Shown in pieces: positions 16,888 to 26,857 of a stretch of 43,794 nucleotides of DNA. How positions within the stretch are numbered: the stretch's first letter is position 1; every line of letters starts with the position of its first letter. The position numbers were made by a program, and so were the translations under genes. The notes beneath the pieces are model-generated. The model was not told where the DNA came from. It searched no databases and saw only the letters and a list, made by a program, of their open reading frames with translations. The stretch lies in assembly GCF_015680235.1 (NCBI RefSeq), contig NZ_JADLJL010000039.1, positions 1 through 43,794 of the forward strand. Reading direction: 5' to 3'. Source of the stretch: Pseudomonas guariconensis. GTDB taxonomy: Bacteria > Pseudomonadota > Gammaproteobacteria > Pseudomonadales > Pseudomonadaceae.

Positions 16888-16910
16888 CAGATCGAGTTGT
16901 TGTCTGGGCT

Positions 16911-17005
16911 GGCCCTATCGCCGGCAAGCCGGCTCCCACCTGTCCTGCGCTGTGATCAGAGACACCGCCGTACGTGTGGGAGCTGGCTTGCCAGCGATAA
17001 GGCCC
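16911..17005. repeat. REP inverted pair
   Basis: atcgccggcaagccggctcc (from 16917) and its imperfect reverse complement gggagctggcttgccagcgat (to about 16998) face each other with about 40 nt between, flanked by ggccc/ggcccg. A typical Pseudomonas REP doublet between two small genes. Confidence 0.8.
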
Positions 17006-17040
17006 GGTTGAGCAGCGAGCATTCCAGGGAGATGAGCAAA

Positions 17041-17316
17041 ATGGCCACAGATGACATCGAGGTCAAAACCACCGTTGGCAAAACGAAGTTCTACCAAGGC
17101 CCGGGCATGACCGACCCGATGTTTTGCATCGAGCCTGGCATTCCCTGCCAATACGCGCGGGAACAGGCTTCGGAGTTGATGGGCTACGTGCGGGATATGA
17201 CCCTCACCGGGGTGATGGAAGACAAACCTCAGTTGGTGTGGGCATCGCATTACCTGGCGGCGCTGGCCAAGGCGTTGATGGATGACGCGGAGTTGGGGAT
17301 GATGCGCCGAGTGTAG
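17041..17316 (+). CDS. Small DUF3077-type protein of unknown function
   Basis: 91 aa from ATG 17041; GGGAG at 17027-17031 is correctly spaced for this start, whereas ATG 17032 directly abuts it. The sequence has the DUF3077 pattern: an N-terminal beta region ('VKTTVGKTKFY', 'MFCIEPGIPC') followed by helices ('REQASELMGYVRDM', 'ASHYLAALAKALMDDAE'). Function unknown. Its C-terminal helices have the same general pattern as those of the upstream DUF6124-type protein, and the two may be related small proteins. Confidence 0.75.
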   Translation: MATDDIEVKTTVGKTKFYQGPGMTDPMFCIEPGIPCQYAREQASELMGYVRDMTLTGVMEDKPQLVWASHYLAALAKALMDDAELGMMRRV

Positions 17317-17398
17317 GGATGGATGGCGTGACGGCTGCGGAGCGATTCTCGTCCCTTCAGCGGACAAGGTTCGAGCCATTTGGCTGACTCTTGAATCC

Positions 17399-17443
17399 TG
17401 GGGGCGCTTTGCGCCCCTTTCGCGGCGCGAGGCCGCTCCTACA
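17399..17443. repeat. REP unit with adjacent stem-loop
   Basis: A stem-loop ggggcgc-ttt-gcgcccc, then cgcggcgcgaggccgctcc and taca. The same layout (stem-loop, ttcgcgg, gccgc.cctaca) recurs at 18589-18634. It could also serve as a weak terminator for the DUF3077 gene. Confidence 0.7.
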
Positions 17444-17605
17444 GAAGAGGTGGAGATTTCACGTCTTGGCCTCAGCGCTTGCCCAACAGTTCCTGGCGCT
17501 CTCGCCAGATTTCCTGGCCTTGAATAATTTTGTGTAAAGCTGTGGGGGCTGGACGACCGCTCCCTACCGCTCCACCGGCCCGAGCGCCACACCGGCGGCA
17601 TTCGA

Positions 17606-17809
17606 TTGCCACTTCTGGTACCATCGCGCCACCCAACAACAAGGCGGCCCGGCCAAACGAAGCCGTTCGAACCGGTAGCCCGCCTGATCATCTGTGATTC
17701 CTTCGACTATGCCATTCGCCACGCACGCGTAGTGGCGGCACACCCTGTTAGGTGGCTGGCATGGTCAGGTCATGATTACGACTATATGAATTACTCATTG
17801 CCCGCCTGA
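17606..17809 (+). CDS. Possible small unknown protein (weak)
   Basis: 67 codons starting from TTG 17606 with no convincing ribosome binding site. The C-terminal half ('AWSGHDYDYMNYSLPA') is rich in aromatic residues and looks more protein-like than the Pro/Arg-rich start. I recognise no family. It could be a gene remnant or chance frame. Confidence 0.2.
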   Translation: MPLLVPSRHPTTRRPGQTKPFEPVARLIICDSFDYAIRHARVVAAHPVRWLAWSGHDYDYMNYSLPA

Positions 17810-17884
17810 CATCGAACAGCCGGGTTCATGAGGCGCTTACGCATTCCATTTTGCCGTGATACAAGGCAAATCAAGAGCACCAAC

Positions 17885-18544
17885 ATGAAGTACAACAGAA
17901 ACAAGACGCACGTCGTGATTGCTGATGATCACGATATCATCCTGACAGGCATCAGAACGATCCTGCAAAGTTCGAGCGAATACCATATTTCAGCCGAGGC
18001 CAAGACGCCGACCGAACTTATGATTGCCTTGAGCCGGGTTCAGTGCGACATCCTCATCACTGATTTCAACATGCCCGATCCCTTGGCCAAGGACAGCCTG
18101 AGCATGCTCAGCACCATTCGCATGCGCTACCCCGACCTTCCGATCATCGTGCTGAGTACGCTGGACAACCCAATCGTGCTTTCCGCGATCCTGGGGCTGA
18201 ACGTAATGGGCGTGGTGTCCAAGGGCAACGCGATAGAGACGTTACCCCAAGCACTGTTGAAGGCCAGCCTGAATGAAAAATACCTGGACGCCAGTTTTTT
18301 CGATTTACTGGTGAATGCAGGCTTGGCGAAAGGGAAACACATCACGATCTTCACCAAACCCGAGATCGCGGTTTTCAACAAACTGACTGAAAGCCACATA
18401 CTCGAAGACATCGGAAGGGATACAGGACTGCCCTTGGTGGATATCATCTCCATCGTCAACAAGGCCCTGAGAAAGTTCAGGCTCAAAAGCATAGAAGAGC
18501 TCACTGCCCATCTCAGCGGCAATGGTTTTTATAAATATTCATGA
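17885..18544 (+). CDS. Orphan response regulator, RcsB/NarL-like, atypical output domain
   Basis: 219 aa from ATG 17885. The receiver domain is intact: acidic pocket D14-D15-H, phospho-acceptor D60 in 'LITDFNMP', Ser/Thr-like switch 'VLSTLDN' and K113 in 'VVSKGN'. The C-terminal part (about 155-215) aligns in shape with a LuxR-type HTH ('FTKPEIAVFNKLTESHILEDIG.' ... 'IISIVNKALRKFRLKSIEEL') but lacks the usual E-x-x-V/I-L-x-x-x-x-x-G and K-T-V-x-x-H residues. No histidine kinase gene is adjacent; kdpD belongs to kdpE. Codon use is AT-richer than its neighbours, suggesting acquisition. Earlier starts (17828) would add an unconserved extension. Confidence 0.85.
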   Translation: MKYNRNKTHVVIADDHDIILTGIRTILQSSSEYHISAEAKTPTELMIALSRVQCDILITDFNMPDPLAKDSLSMLSTIRMRYPDLPIIVLSTLDNPIVLSAILGLNVMGVVSKGNAIETLPQALLKASLNEKYLDASFFDLLVNAGLAKGKHITIFTKPEIAVFNKLTESHILEDIGRDTGLPLVDIISIVNKALRKFRLKSIEELTAHLSGNGFYKYS

Positions 18545-18588
18545 TGCTTGGGCGCGGCGCGCTCGAGCCTACTCAGGGTTGAACTTTT

Positions 18589-18634
18589 AGGGCTGCTTTG
18601 CAGCCCTTTCGCGGCGCAAGGCCGCGCCTACAGG
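18589..18634. repeat. REP unit with stem-loop, possible terminator
   Basis: AGGGCTGC-TTT-GCAGCCCT (18589-18607) followed by ttcgcggcgcaaggccgcgcctaca. It lies between the stop codons of the convergent response regulator and kdpE and may end transcription from both sides. Confidence 0.65.
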
Positions 18635-18653
18635 TATGCGTAGCGCCAATCCG

Positions 18654-19349
18654 TCATGATGCCGGCGCAACCAGGCGATAGCCCACACCCGCCTCGGTGA
18701 TGATGAACCGCGGTGCAGTCGGGTCATCGCCGAGCTTCTGCCGCACATGGGCCACGACGATGCGCAGGTAATGGGTGTCGTCCACGTGGGTCGGGCCCCA
18801 GATATCCTTGAGCAACTGCTGCTGGGTGATCACCCGCCCCGGATGGCTGGCCAGTTGGGCCAGGAAGGCATATTCCTTGCGCGTCAGCGCCACTTCGGCA
18901 CCGTCGAGCGTCACCTTGCGAAACGCGAAATCCACCACCAGCGGCCCGAAGCTCACCGAAGACACCGCGCTGCCGGCCTGGGGCACCTGGCGCAGCAGCG
19001 CGCGCACGCGGGCGAGGAACTCCTGGATGCCAAAGGGCTTGGTCACGTAGTCGTTGGCACCGCCGTCGAGTGCATCGACTTTTTGCACTTCGCTGGCGCG
19101 TACCGACAGCACCAACACCGGCACGGCGCTCCATTCGCGCAGCTCACGCAGCACCTGTTGGCCGTCCATGTCCGGCAGGCCGAGGTCGAGCACCACCAGG
19201 TCCGGCTTGGCCAGTGCCGCCTGGGCCAGGCCTTCGCTGCCGGTGGCGGCTTCGAGCACCTTGTAGCCCTGGGAAGCTAGGCTGATGCGCAGGAACTTGC
19301 GGATCTGTGGTTCATCGTCGATGACCAGCAGGGTGGCGGGCTGACTCAT
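18654..19349 (-). CDS. kdpE: KdpE, response regulator of the K+ uptake operon
   Basis: 231-aa OmpR/PhoB-type regulator. Receiver: D11-D12 pocket, phospho-acceptor D55 in 'LVVLDLGLPDMDG', K104 in 'YVTKPFG'. The winged-helix DNA-binding domain fills about 130-228 ('LTRKEYAFLAQLASHPGRVI', 'THYLRIVVAHVRQKLGDD'). Its ATG overlaps the kdpD stop (19346-19349), so it is cotranslated with its kinase. It should activate kdpFABC; a matching DNA site is proposed at 26667-26683. Confidence 0.96.
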   Translation of the reverse strand: MSQPATLLVIDDEPQIRKFLRISLASQGYKVLEAATGSEGLAQAALAKPDLVVLDLGLPDMDGQQVLRELREWSAVPVLVLSVRASEVQKVDALDGGANDYVTKPFGIQEFLARVRALLRQVPQAGSAVSSVSFGPLVVDFAFRKVTLDGAEVALTRKEYAFLAQLASHPGRVITQQQLLKDIWGPTHVDDTHYLRIVVAHVRQKLGDDPTAPRFIITEAGVGYRLVAPAS

Positions 19350-22000
19350 GGGGCTTCGCTTTCAGGTTCGGGTTGTGGGGGCAGCGGCAAGCATAGAGTG
19401 ATGCAGGTGCCCTGGCCATCGATGCCGTCGTCGACCAGGATCTTGCCGCCATGGGCGCCGATCATGCCCTGGCAGATCGCCAGGCCCAGGCCGGTGCCCT
19501 GCCCGCCACGGTCGCCGCGGGCGGCGGTGTAGAACATGTCGAAGATCATCTCGCGCTCGGCCACCGGGATGCCTGGGCCCTGGTCACTGACGGCGAAGCA
19601 CAGTTGCTCGCCCTGAAGGTCAACGCGCAGCTCCAGGCGTCCGTTGGCGGGCGAGAAGCGCGCGGCGTTTTCCAATACATTCACCAGCGCCTGCTCGATC
19701 AGGGCGGCATGCACGTACAACAGCGGCAAGGTGGCAGGGACTTCGGTATGCACACGCAAGGGCGCCAGCACCACACGCAGGCGGTTGAGGGCGCTGCCAA
19801 CGATGTCCGCCGGGGCGACCCAGTCGCGCGCCAGCGTGAGGCCGCCATGGCCCAGGCGGGTCATGTCCAGCAGGTTCTGGATGTAGCGATCGAGGCGTTC
19901 GGCTTCGTTGCGGGTGCCCTCGAGCAGCTCCTGGCGGTCGTGCGCAGGGATGGCATCGCCCAAGGCCAGCAGGCTGTCGATGCTGCCGCGCATGGCGGTC
20001 AGGGGGGTGCGCAGGTCGTGGGAGACCGAGGCCAGCAAGGCGCTGCGCAACTGTTCGGTTTCGCCGTGCAGACGCGCAGCCTCCAGTTGCTCGCCCAGCC
20101 GGGCACGGGCCAGGGCCTGGGCCAGAGGTTGGCCGAGGGCCATCAGCAGGCGGCGGCGTTGGGCACCAAGCGGCTCGCGGGTGCGTGGCCGCACGCCAAG
20201 CAGGGCCAGGGGTTGGCCCTCCGCTGACAACGGCCACCACCACCAGCGGCCCTGAGGCAAGGTGTCGCTGCCGTGGCCGGCAGCCTGGCCGTGCTGCCAG
20301 GCCCATTCGGCGGCGGCGCGTTCGTTGTCGGTGAGTTGCGGGGCGTGGCCGCTGGCAGCCTGCAGCCCGCCTTCGCTGTCGCGTTCGAGCAGGCAGGCCT
20401 GCAGGTCCTGCCAGGCACCCAGGTGCTGGCCGGCGGCACTGAACACGGCCTGACGGTCGGTGGCTACAGTGAGCCGGCGCGACAGGTCGAGCAGCTGCGT
20501 GGTTTCGGCCTGGGTTTCCTTCAAGGCCTGCAACTGCCGGCGCTGGCGCGTGGCCAGGTTGCCGGTGAGCGCAGCCATGAGCAGGAAGAACACCAGGGTC
20601 AGCACGTCTTCTTCGCGCTGGATGCTGAAGGAAAAGGTGGGCGGAATGAACAGGAAGTCGTAGCTCAGGAACGACAGCGCCGCGCAGGCCAGGGCCGGCC
20701 CCAGGCTGCTGCGCACCGCCACCAACAGCACCGCGACGAGAAATACCAGGGACATGTTGGGCAGCGGTAACAGGCTCGATACCGCCCACGACACGCCAGC
20801 AGCCAGCACGGTCGCCAGCAACGCCAGGAGATAATGGCGCCATACCCAGACTCGCTTGGCCGCCGCACCTGTTTTTTGTGGCTGGGCGTCTCGATCGAGC
20901 ACGTTGATTTCCAGGCCGTGGCTTTCGCGCAGCAGGCGCATCGCCACACCGCCGCCGAACAGGCGTCGACGCAGGCGATCACGGGACTGGCCCACCAACA
21001 CCAAGCTGGCCCGGCGCTCGTTGGCGTGCTGGATCAAGGTGCGCGTCACTTCACCTGCGCGCAGCACCACCACTTCGCCACCCAGACGTTCAGCCAACTG
21101 CTGGGCCGCCTGCAGGCGCTGGCGGGCGGTTTCGTCGCGAAGCCGGCCGTTGTCCACATGCACCAGGCTCCAGGGCAAATGCCGGCGCTGGGCGACCCGG
21201 CTGGCATGGCGCACCAGGCGCTCGGCCTGGTCGTCGCCGTCCACGCCGACCAGCAATCGCCCCCGCAGGGCGGGAGCTTCCTCGCCGCGCTGGCGATAAC
21301 CATGGGCAAGGTCGGCATCGACCTGGGCGGCGGCAGTCTGCATGGCCAGCTCGCGCAGAGCGGTGAGGTTGGTCTGGGAGAAGAAGGCATCGATGGCCGC
21401 CCTCGCCTGCTCCGGCACATAGACCTTGCCTTCGCGCAGGCGCATGAGCAGCTCGCGGGGCGGAAGGTCGATCAGCACCAGCTCGAAGGCTTCCTGCAAC
21501 ACCCAGTCGGGCAGGGTTTCGCGCACCTGCACGCCGGTGATGTCGCGGACCTTGTCGTTGAGGCTTTCCAGGTGCTGGACGTTGACCGTGGTGTACACGT
21601 CGATGCCGGCGGCCAGCAGTTCCTGGACGTCCTGCCAGCGCTTGGCGTGGCGGCTGCCGGGGGCATTGGTGTGGGCCAGTTCGTCGACCAGGGCCAGGCC
21701 AGGCCTCGCGGCCAGCACGCCGTCCAGGTCCATTTCCTCGAGGGTGACCCCGCGGTATTCGCTGCGCACCAGGGGTTGTTGCGGCAGGCCACCGAGCAAT
21801 GCCTCGGTCTCGGCGCGCCCGTGGGTTTCCACCACCGCGGCCAGCACGCGCACGCCCTGGCGCTGCTGGGCGTGCGCCGCCTGGAGCATGGCGTAGGTCT
21901 TGCCCACGCCTGGGGCGGCGCCGAGGAACACCTTGAGCTTGCCACGGCCTTCGCGCGGCAGGGTTGCCAGAAGCGCATCGGCGCGGGTGGCGTTACTCAT
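19346..22000 (-). CDS. kdpD: KdpD, K+/turgor sensor histidine kinase
   Basis: 884 aa, close to E. coli KdpD in length. Order: KdpD N-terminal domain with Walker A GAAPGVGKT (27-35); a universal-stress-protein-like segment (about 250-370); four membrane helices (about 400-500, 'LALLATVLAAGVSWAV', 'MSLVFLVAVLLVAV'); a GAF-like region; HisKA with H661 in 'SHDLRTPLTAM'; HATPase with N-box 'NVLENAARFSP' and G-boxes 'DQGPGIP' and 'GTGLGLAI'. It phosphorylates KdpE when K+ is limiting. AAGGATG precedes the start. A REP pair of about 120 bp separates it from kdpC. Confidence 0.96.
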   Translation of the reverse strand: MSNATRADALLATLPREGRGKLKVFLGAAPGVGKTYAMLQAAHAQQRQGVRVLAAVVETHGRAETEALLGGLPQQPLVRSEYRGVTLEEMDLDGVLAARPGLALVDELAHTNAPGSRHAKRWQDVQELLAAGIDVYTTVNVQHLESLNDKVRDITGVQVRETLPDWVLQEAFELVLIDLPPRELLMRLREGKVYVPEQARAAIDAFFSQTNLTALRELAMQTAAAQVDADLAHGYRQRGEEAPALRGRLLVGVDGDDQAERLVRHASRVAQRRHLPWSLVHVDNGRLRDETARQRLQAAQQLAERLGGEVVVLRAGEVTRTLIQHANERRASLVLVGQSRDRLRRRLFGGGVAMRLLRESHGLEINVLDRDAQPQKTGAAAKRVWVWRHYLLALLATVLAAGVSWAVSSLLPLPNMSLVFLVAVLLVAVRSSLGPALACAALSFLSYDFLFIPPTFSFSIQREEDVLTLVFFLLMAALTGNLATRQRRQLQALKETQAETTQLLDLSRRLTVATDRQAVFSAAGQHLGAWQDLQACLLERDSEGGLQAASGHAPQLTDNERAAAEWAWQHGQAAGHGSDTLPQGRWWWWPLSAEGQPLALLGVRPRTREPLGAQRRRLLMALGQPLAQALARARLGEQLEAARLHGETEQLRSALLASVSHDLRTPLTAMRGSIDSLLALGDAIPAHDRQELLEGTRNEAERLDRYIQNLLDMTRLGHGGLTLARDWVAPADIVGSALNRLRVVLAPLRVHTEVPATLPLLYVHAALIEQALVNVLENAARFSPANGRLELRVDLQGEQLCFAVSDQGPGIPVAEREMIFDMFYTAARGDRGGQGTGLGLAICQGMIGAHGGKILVDDGIDGQGTCITLCLPLPPQPEPESEAP

Positions 22001-22036
22001 GTTTCATCCTTCAGTCATGCGGTGAATGGTCGATCC

Positions 22037-22158
22037 TGGGGGCTGCTTTGCAGCCCATCGCGGGGCAAGCCCGCTCCCACAGGGACCGCGCCGAACCCCA
22101 GAACAGCGCGGTTCCTGTGGGAGCGGGCTTGCCCCGCGATGGGCCGCAAAACGGCCCC
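22037..22158. repeat. REP inverted pair between kdpC and kdpD
   Basis: atcgcggggcaagcccgctc and its reverse complement, with about 30 nt between them; each is bordered by a G/C-rich stem-loop (gggggctgctttgcagccc on the left, gggccgcaaaacggcccc on the right). The pair can fold into a long hairpin in the kdpFABC-kdpDE transcript. Confidence 0.88.
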
Positions 22159-22162
22159 ACTA

Positions 22163-22705
22163 TCAGCGCTCCAGCGCCTGGTTCAGCGCCAGCACATTCA
22201 CCACGGGCGGGCCAACCAACGGGTGCAGGGTGGACGCTTCTACCAGCGCTTGCAAGCGCTCCACCGGCACCTGACGCGCCGCCGCCACGCGCGGTAGCTG
22301 GTAGGCCACAGCCTCAGGCGGCAGGTGCGGGTCCAGACCGCTGCCAGAGGTGGTCAACAAGGCCTGGGGCACGGGCCCTTGCTGCGCTTGATACAGCGCG
22401 TTGGCCTCCCTCTTGATCCGCTCGGCCAACGCCGGGTTGCTCGGTGCCAGGTTGCTGGCACCGCTGGCCACGGTGGCGTAGTCCGCCGCCGAGGGGCGTG
22501 GATGGAACCAGGCATCGCCTTTGAAATCCTGGGCGATCAGCGCCGAGCCGCGGACTCGCCCTTGCGCATCACGAACCAGGCTGCCGTTGGCCTGTTCAGG
22601 GAAGGCCAGTTGGGCGATACCGGTCACCGCCAGGGGATACAAGGCGCCGGTGACCAAGGTCATCAGCAAGACCAGGCTCAGGGCCGGGCGCAGGTAGGTC
22701 GTCAT
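22163..22705 (-). CDS. kdpC: KdpC, K+-transporting ATPase subunit C
   Basis: 180 aa from ATG 22705, chosen because GAAGGAG stands 6 nt upstream; the longer reading adds five residues before it. One N-terminal membrane helix ('PALSLVLLMTLVTGALYPLAV') followed by a periplasmic domain with family blocks 'GSALIAQDFKGDAWFHPRPSA', 'ASNLAPSNPAL' and 'LLTTSGSGLDPHLPPEA'. KdpC stabilises the KdpFABC complex and boosts K+ affinity. It follows kdpB by 11 nt. Confidence 0.96.
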   Translation of the reverse strand: MTTYLRPALSLVLLMTLVTGALYPLAVTGIAQLAFPEQANGSLVRDAQGRVRGSALIAQDFKGDAWFHPRPSAADYATVASGASNLAPSNPALAERIKREANALYQAQQGPVPQALLTTSGSGLDPHLPPEAVAYQLPRVAAARQVPVERLQALVEASTLHPLVGPPVVNVLALNQALER

Positions 22706-22716
22706 GTTCGTCTCCT

Positions 22717-24771
<2,055 letters not shown>

Positions 24772-24781
24772 GGAGGATTCC

Positions 24782-26476
24782 TCAGAAACCCAGGCTCAGG
24801 TATTCGGCGACCGGCCCCAGGGCCAGGGTTGGCAGGAAGGTCAGGCCACCGACCAGCAGGATGGTCACCAGCAGCAGGACAGTGAACAGGGGGCCGTGAG
24901 TGGGGAAACTGTTCAGCCCCTGGGGTGCGCGTTGCTTCGCCGCCAAGCTGCCGGCCAGGGCCAGCACCGGCAGGATGTAGCCGAAGCGGCCAATGAGCAT
25001 GGCCAGGCCGATCATCAGGTTGTGGTATGGCGTGTTGGCACCGAAGCCGGCGAACGCCGAGCCGTTGTTGGCCGCGCCCGAGGTGTACGCATAGAGCAGC
25101 TGGCTGAAGCCGTGAGCGCCCGGATTGGTCACCGCGCTGGCAGGCCCCGGCAGGCTGGCGGTGACGGCACCGAGCACCAGTACTCCGACCGGCATCACCA
25201 GCAAGGTCGCCACCAGCAACTGCACCTCCCGCGCCTGTAGTTTCTTGCCCAGATACTCCGGCGTGCGCCCGATCATCAGCCCCGCCAGGAACACGGCGAC
25301 CAGCACGAACAGCAGCATGCCGTACAAGCCGGCCCCCACGCCGCCGAAGATGACTTCGCCCACCATCATGTTGACCATGGCAACCATGCCGGTGAGGGGG
25401 TTGAGGCTGTCATGCATGGCATTGACCGAACCGTTGGAGGCGGCCGTGGTGGTGACCGTCCACAACACCGAGGCAGTGGTGCCGAAACGGCTCTCCTTGC
25501 CCTCCAGCGGTGCCGCTTGTTGCACCTGGGCGCTTTGCAGGGCCGGGTTGGGCTGTTGCTCGGACCAGAGCGCCACGGCGCCGCCGATCAGGAACAGAGC
25601 GAGCATGCAGGCGAGGATAGCGCGGCTCTGGCGCAGGTCCTTGACGTAATGGCCGAAGGTGAACACCAGCGCGGCTGGAATGAGGATGATCGACGCCACT
25701 TCGAACAGGTTGCTCCAGGCCGTCGGATTTTCGAACGGGTGGGCCGAATTGACGCCGAAGAAGCCGCCGCCGTTGGTGCCCAGTTGCTTGATGGCGACCT
25801 GGCTGGCGACCGGGCCCAAGGGGATGGTCTGGTCGTTGCCTTGCAGGGTCAGGGCATGGGCGTAGCCGGCGAAGGTCTGCGGCACCCCCTGCCATACCAG
25901 CAGCAGTGCCAGCATCAGGCACAGCGGTAGCAGCACGTAGAGGGTGGCGCGGGTCAGGTCCACCCAGAAGTTGCCCAGGGTGGCGGCTGAACGCCGGGCG
26001 ATGCCACGGCACAAGGCCACCAGCACGGCCAAGCCGGTGGCGGCACTGACGAAGTTCTGCACGGTCAGGCCGATCATTTGGCTCAGGTAGCTGACCGAGG
26101 CCTCGCCGCTGTACGCCTGCCAGTTGGTGTTGGTCATGAAGCTGACCGCGGTGTTGAACGCCAGCGACCATTCCTGGCCTGGAAGGTGTTGCGGGTTGAG
26201 CGGCAGGTGGCCTTGCAGCAACAACACCGCGAACAAGCTCACGAAGCCCGCCAAGTTGAACGCCAGCAGCGCCAGGGCGTACTGCTTCCAGCCCTGTTCC
26301 TGCTCGGCGCGCACGCCGGCCAGGCGGTAGCAGCCTTGCTCTACCGGCCCGAGTATCGGTGACAGCCAGGTACGCCGGCCTTCCATCACCCTGAAGCAGA
26401 AGCGCCCAAGCCAAGGTGCCGGCAGCAGCACGATGGCGAAGAAAGCCGCCAGCAAGACGTAGTCGTAACTGTGCAT
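24782..26476 (-). CDS. kdpA: KdpA, K+-binding channel-like subunit
   Basis: 564-aa polytopic membrane protein with about 10 helices, of the superfamily of K+ transporters. Selectivity-filter repeats are visible: 'NTNWQAYSGE', 'TNGGGFFGVNSAHPF', the third region near 'GMVAMVNMMVGEVIFGGVGAG', and 'NNGSAFAGFGANTP'. Second gene of the operon, 9 nt after kdpF and 10 nt before kdpB. Confidence 0.97.
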   Translation of the reverse strand: MHSYDYVLLAAFFAIVLLPAPWLGRFCFRVMEGRRTWLSPILGPVEQGCYRLAGVRAEQEQGWKQYALALLAFNLAGFVSLFAVLLLQGHLPLNPQHLPGQEWSLAFNTAVSFMTNTNWQAYSGEASVSYLSQMIGLTVQNFVSAATGLAVLVALCRGIARRSAATLGNFWVDLTRATLYVLLPLCLMLALLLVWQGVPQTFAGYAHALTLQGNDQTIPLGPVASQVAIKQLGTNGGGFFGVNSAHPFENPTAWSNLFEVASIILIPAALVFTFGHYVKDLRQSRAILACMLALFLIGGAVALWSEQQPNPALQSAQVQQAAPLEGKESRFGTTASVLWTVTTTAASNGSVNAMHDSLNPLTGMVAMVNMMVGEVIFGGVGAGLYGMLLFVLVAVFLAGLMIGRTPEYLGKKLQAREVQLLVATLLVMPVGVLVLGAVTASLPGPASAVTNPGAHGFSQLLYAYTSGAANNGSAFAGFGANTPYHNLMIGLAMLIGRFGYILPVLALAGSLAAKQRAPQGLNSFPTHGPLFTVLLLVTILLVGGLTFLPTLALGPVAEYLSLGF

Positions 26477-26485
26477 GGCCGCTCC

Positions 26486-26575
26486 CTAGCCGCGATCGGC
26501 GCGCAGCAGCGCCACCAGCAGATAGACCGCCAACGCCACTGCCAAAAGCAGTGACACCCCTTCGAGCATGTTCAT
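26486..26575 (-). CDS. kdpF: KdpF, small membrane subunit of the K+ pump
   Basis: 29 codons starting ATG 26575 (a second Met two codons later), with GGGAG 8 nt upstream. The peptide has one hydrophobic helix (GVSLLLAVALAVYLLVALL) and ends ADRG. KdpF peptides of about 25-30 aa precede kdpA in many bacteria and stabilise the complex. The gene lies 9 nt before kdpA. Short enough to be missed by gene finders. Confidence 0.92.
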   Translation of the reverse strand: MNMLEGVSLLLAVALAVYLLVALLRADRG

Positions 26576-26666
26576 GCGCTTGTCTCCCTTTTCACGGCGC
26601 CTGCCGCGTCAGGAAGATTGTCGGAGGGTGGAGCGTAAAGGGACGAGGCCGAGGGGGCGCCCAGGG

Positions 26667-26683
26667 GATAAAGAATGCGTAAA
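26667..26683 (-). promoter_or_regulatory. Candidate KdpE-binding site upstream of kdpF
   Basis: On the minus strand TTTACG-CATTC-TTTATC, two TTTAYN half-sites 11 bp apart, followed by a C-rich tract. The arrangement resembles the direct-repeat T-rich KdpE site of E. coli kdp (TTTATA-N5-TTTACA then CCCC), from memory. It lies about 92-108 nt upstream of the kdpF start, a reasonable place for an OmpR-type activator. Confidence 0.45.
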
Positions 26684-26711
26684 GATCAGGCCTCTGAATC
26701 CCCTACCCTCA

Positions 26712-26833
26712 CCTGTAGGAGCGGCCTTGTGCCGCGAAAGGGCCGCAAGGCGGCCCCGGCTATCATGGCGTTATCATCGAAATCCTAGGACCGCTGCGCG
26801 GCCCTTTCGCGGCGCAAGGCCGCTCCTACAGGG
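26712..26833. repeat. REP inverted pair upstream of kdpF
   Basis: ctgtaggagcggccttgtgc (from 26713) and, inverted, gcgcaaggccgctcctacag (to 26831), each with an attached gggccgc/gcggccc stem. It occupies the gap between the AI-2E-type transporter stop and the kdp promoter. Confidence 0.85.
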
Positions 26834-26857
26834 AAAGGCGTTGGGTGATCGTGACGG

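Larger units (their letters stand above)
17317..17884. other. Long intergenic region before the orphan response regulator
   Basis: 568 nt with one REP unit at 17399-17443, one weakly supported open frame at 17606-17809, and a 6-bp hairpin TTTGCC/GGCAAA at 17850-17870 just ahead of the response regulator start. I could not assign a clear promoter. Confidence 0.5.

Noticed and set aside
20834..22297. 487-codon open frame opposite kdpD
   Set aside because: Shadow of kdpD with Gln/His/Ala bias; no ribosome binding site or motif.
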